Assembly: GCA_963930645.1 (NCBI GenBank)
Contig: OZ005652.1
Span: 349,332,602-349,396,601 of the forward strand
Source: Salticus scenicus
Lineage: Eukaryota; Arthropoda; Arachnida; Araneae; Salticidae
Direction: 5' to 3'
Length of the DNA stretch: 64,000 bases
Positions 63,961-64,000 of the stretch are shown in pieces. Position 1 is the stretch's first letter; the number at the start of each line of letters is the position of its first letter. A model generated the notes under the pieces. The model saw only the letters and a list, made by a program, of their open reading frames with translations, did not search any database and was not told where the DNA came from. The position numbers and the translations under genes are program-made.

Positions 63961-64000
63961 TTTTCGCTTTTTACCTTTTTGTACCAGTCTATTCAAAAAT

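Overview
The window is AT-rich, intron-bearing eukaryotic DNA. Poly(A)/poly(T) tracts, long introns and animal-type transposons (Ty3/Gypsy, BEL/Pao, Penelope-like, hAT, pogo, piggyBac-like) point to an arthropod. A spider or other chelicerate is my best guess, but the sequence does not prove it. There are no prokaryotic genes, no CRISPR array and no convincing functional tRNA or rRNA gene.

Host gene. One cellular gene is recognisable on the + strand: the 3' part of a MAP kinase kinase 4 (MAP2K4/MKK4) gene. Its last three coding exons are 2305-2456, 26755-26800 and 29319-29411. Splice sites and phases agree across all three. They are separated by introns of 24,298 and 2,518 bp. The stop codon is followed by about 8.4 kb of T-rich DNA with almost no recognisable transposons (to about 37.83 kb), which may be a very long 3' UTR. 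Upstream exons lie outside the window.

1-15 kb (intron): a Tc1/mariner-superfamily transposase fossil interrupted by a MITE, a hAT element with a decayed transposase (4251-6337), foldback and degenerate tandem repeats, a tRNA-like SINE candidate, and a 1.26-kb TIR element (13431-14691). 15.02-25.13 kb (same intron, sense orientation): a structurally complete and very young Ty3/Gypsy retrotransposon. It has nearly identical 1.9-kb LTRs, a 5-bp target duplication, gag, a textbook -1 frameshift signal, pol, and a third open frame where env would lie. 25.1-29.3 kb: a satellite-like array, a pogo-type MITE, the last introns and the last exons.

37.8-42.3 kb is mostly unassigned, with degenerate repeats. 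42.30-50.06 kb is a decayed BEL/Pao element on the - strand, broken by a TA-flanked MITE and a second insertion. 50.07-51.43 kb is a 5'-truncated, rearranged Penelope-like element. It encodes a reverse-transcriptase tail plus a GIY-YIG endonuclease, in a frame with no early ATG, and a hammerhead-ribozyme-like motif follows its stop codon. 51.4-53.6 kb holds nested copies of a dispersed repeat carrying (CAGA)n. 53.63-62.33 kb is a second, defective Ty3/Gypsy element containing three later insertions, each with its own target duplication (a foldback MITE and two unrelated 2.3-kb hAT-type elements). A piggyBac-like MITE and a second copy of the satellite-like array finish the window.

The transposable elements do not form one pathway. 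They record layered invasion of, and beside, one kinase gene. Only the 15-25 kb Gypsy element looks young enough to be functional.
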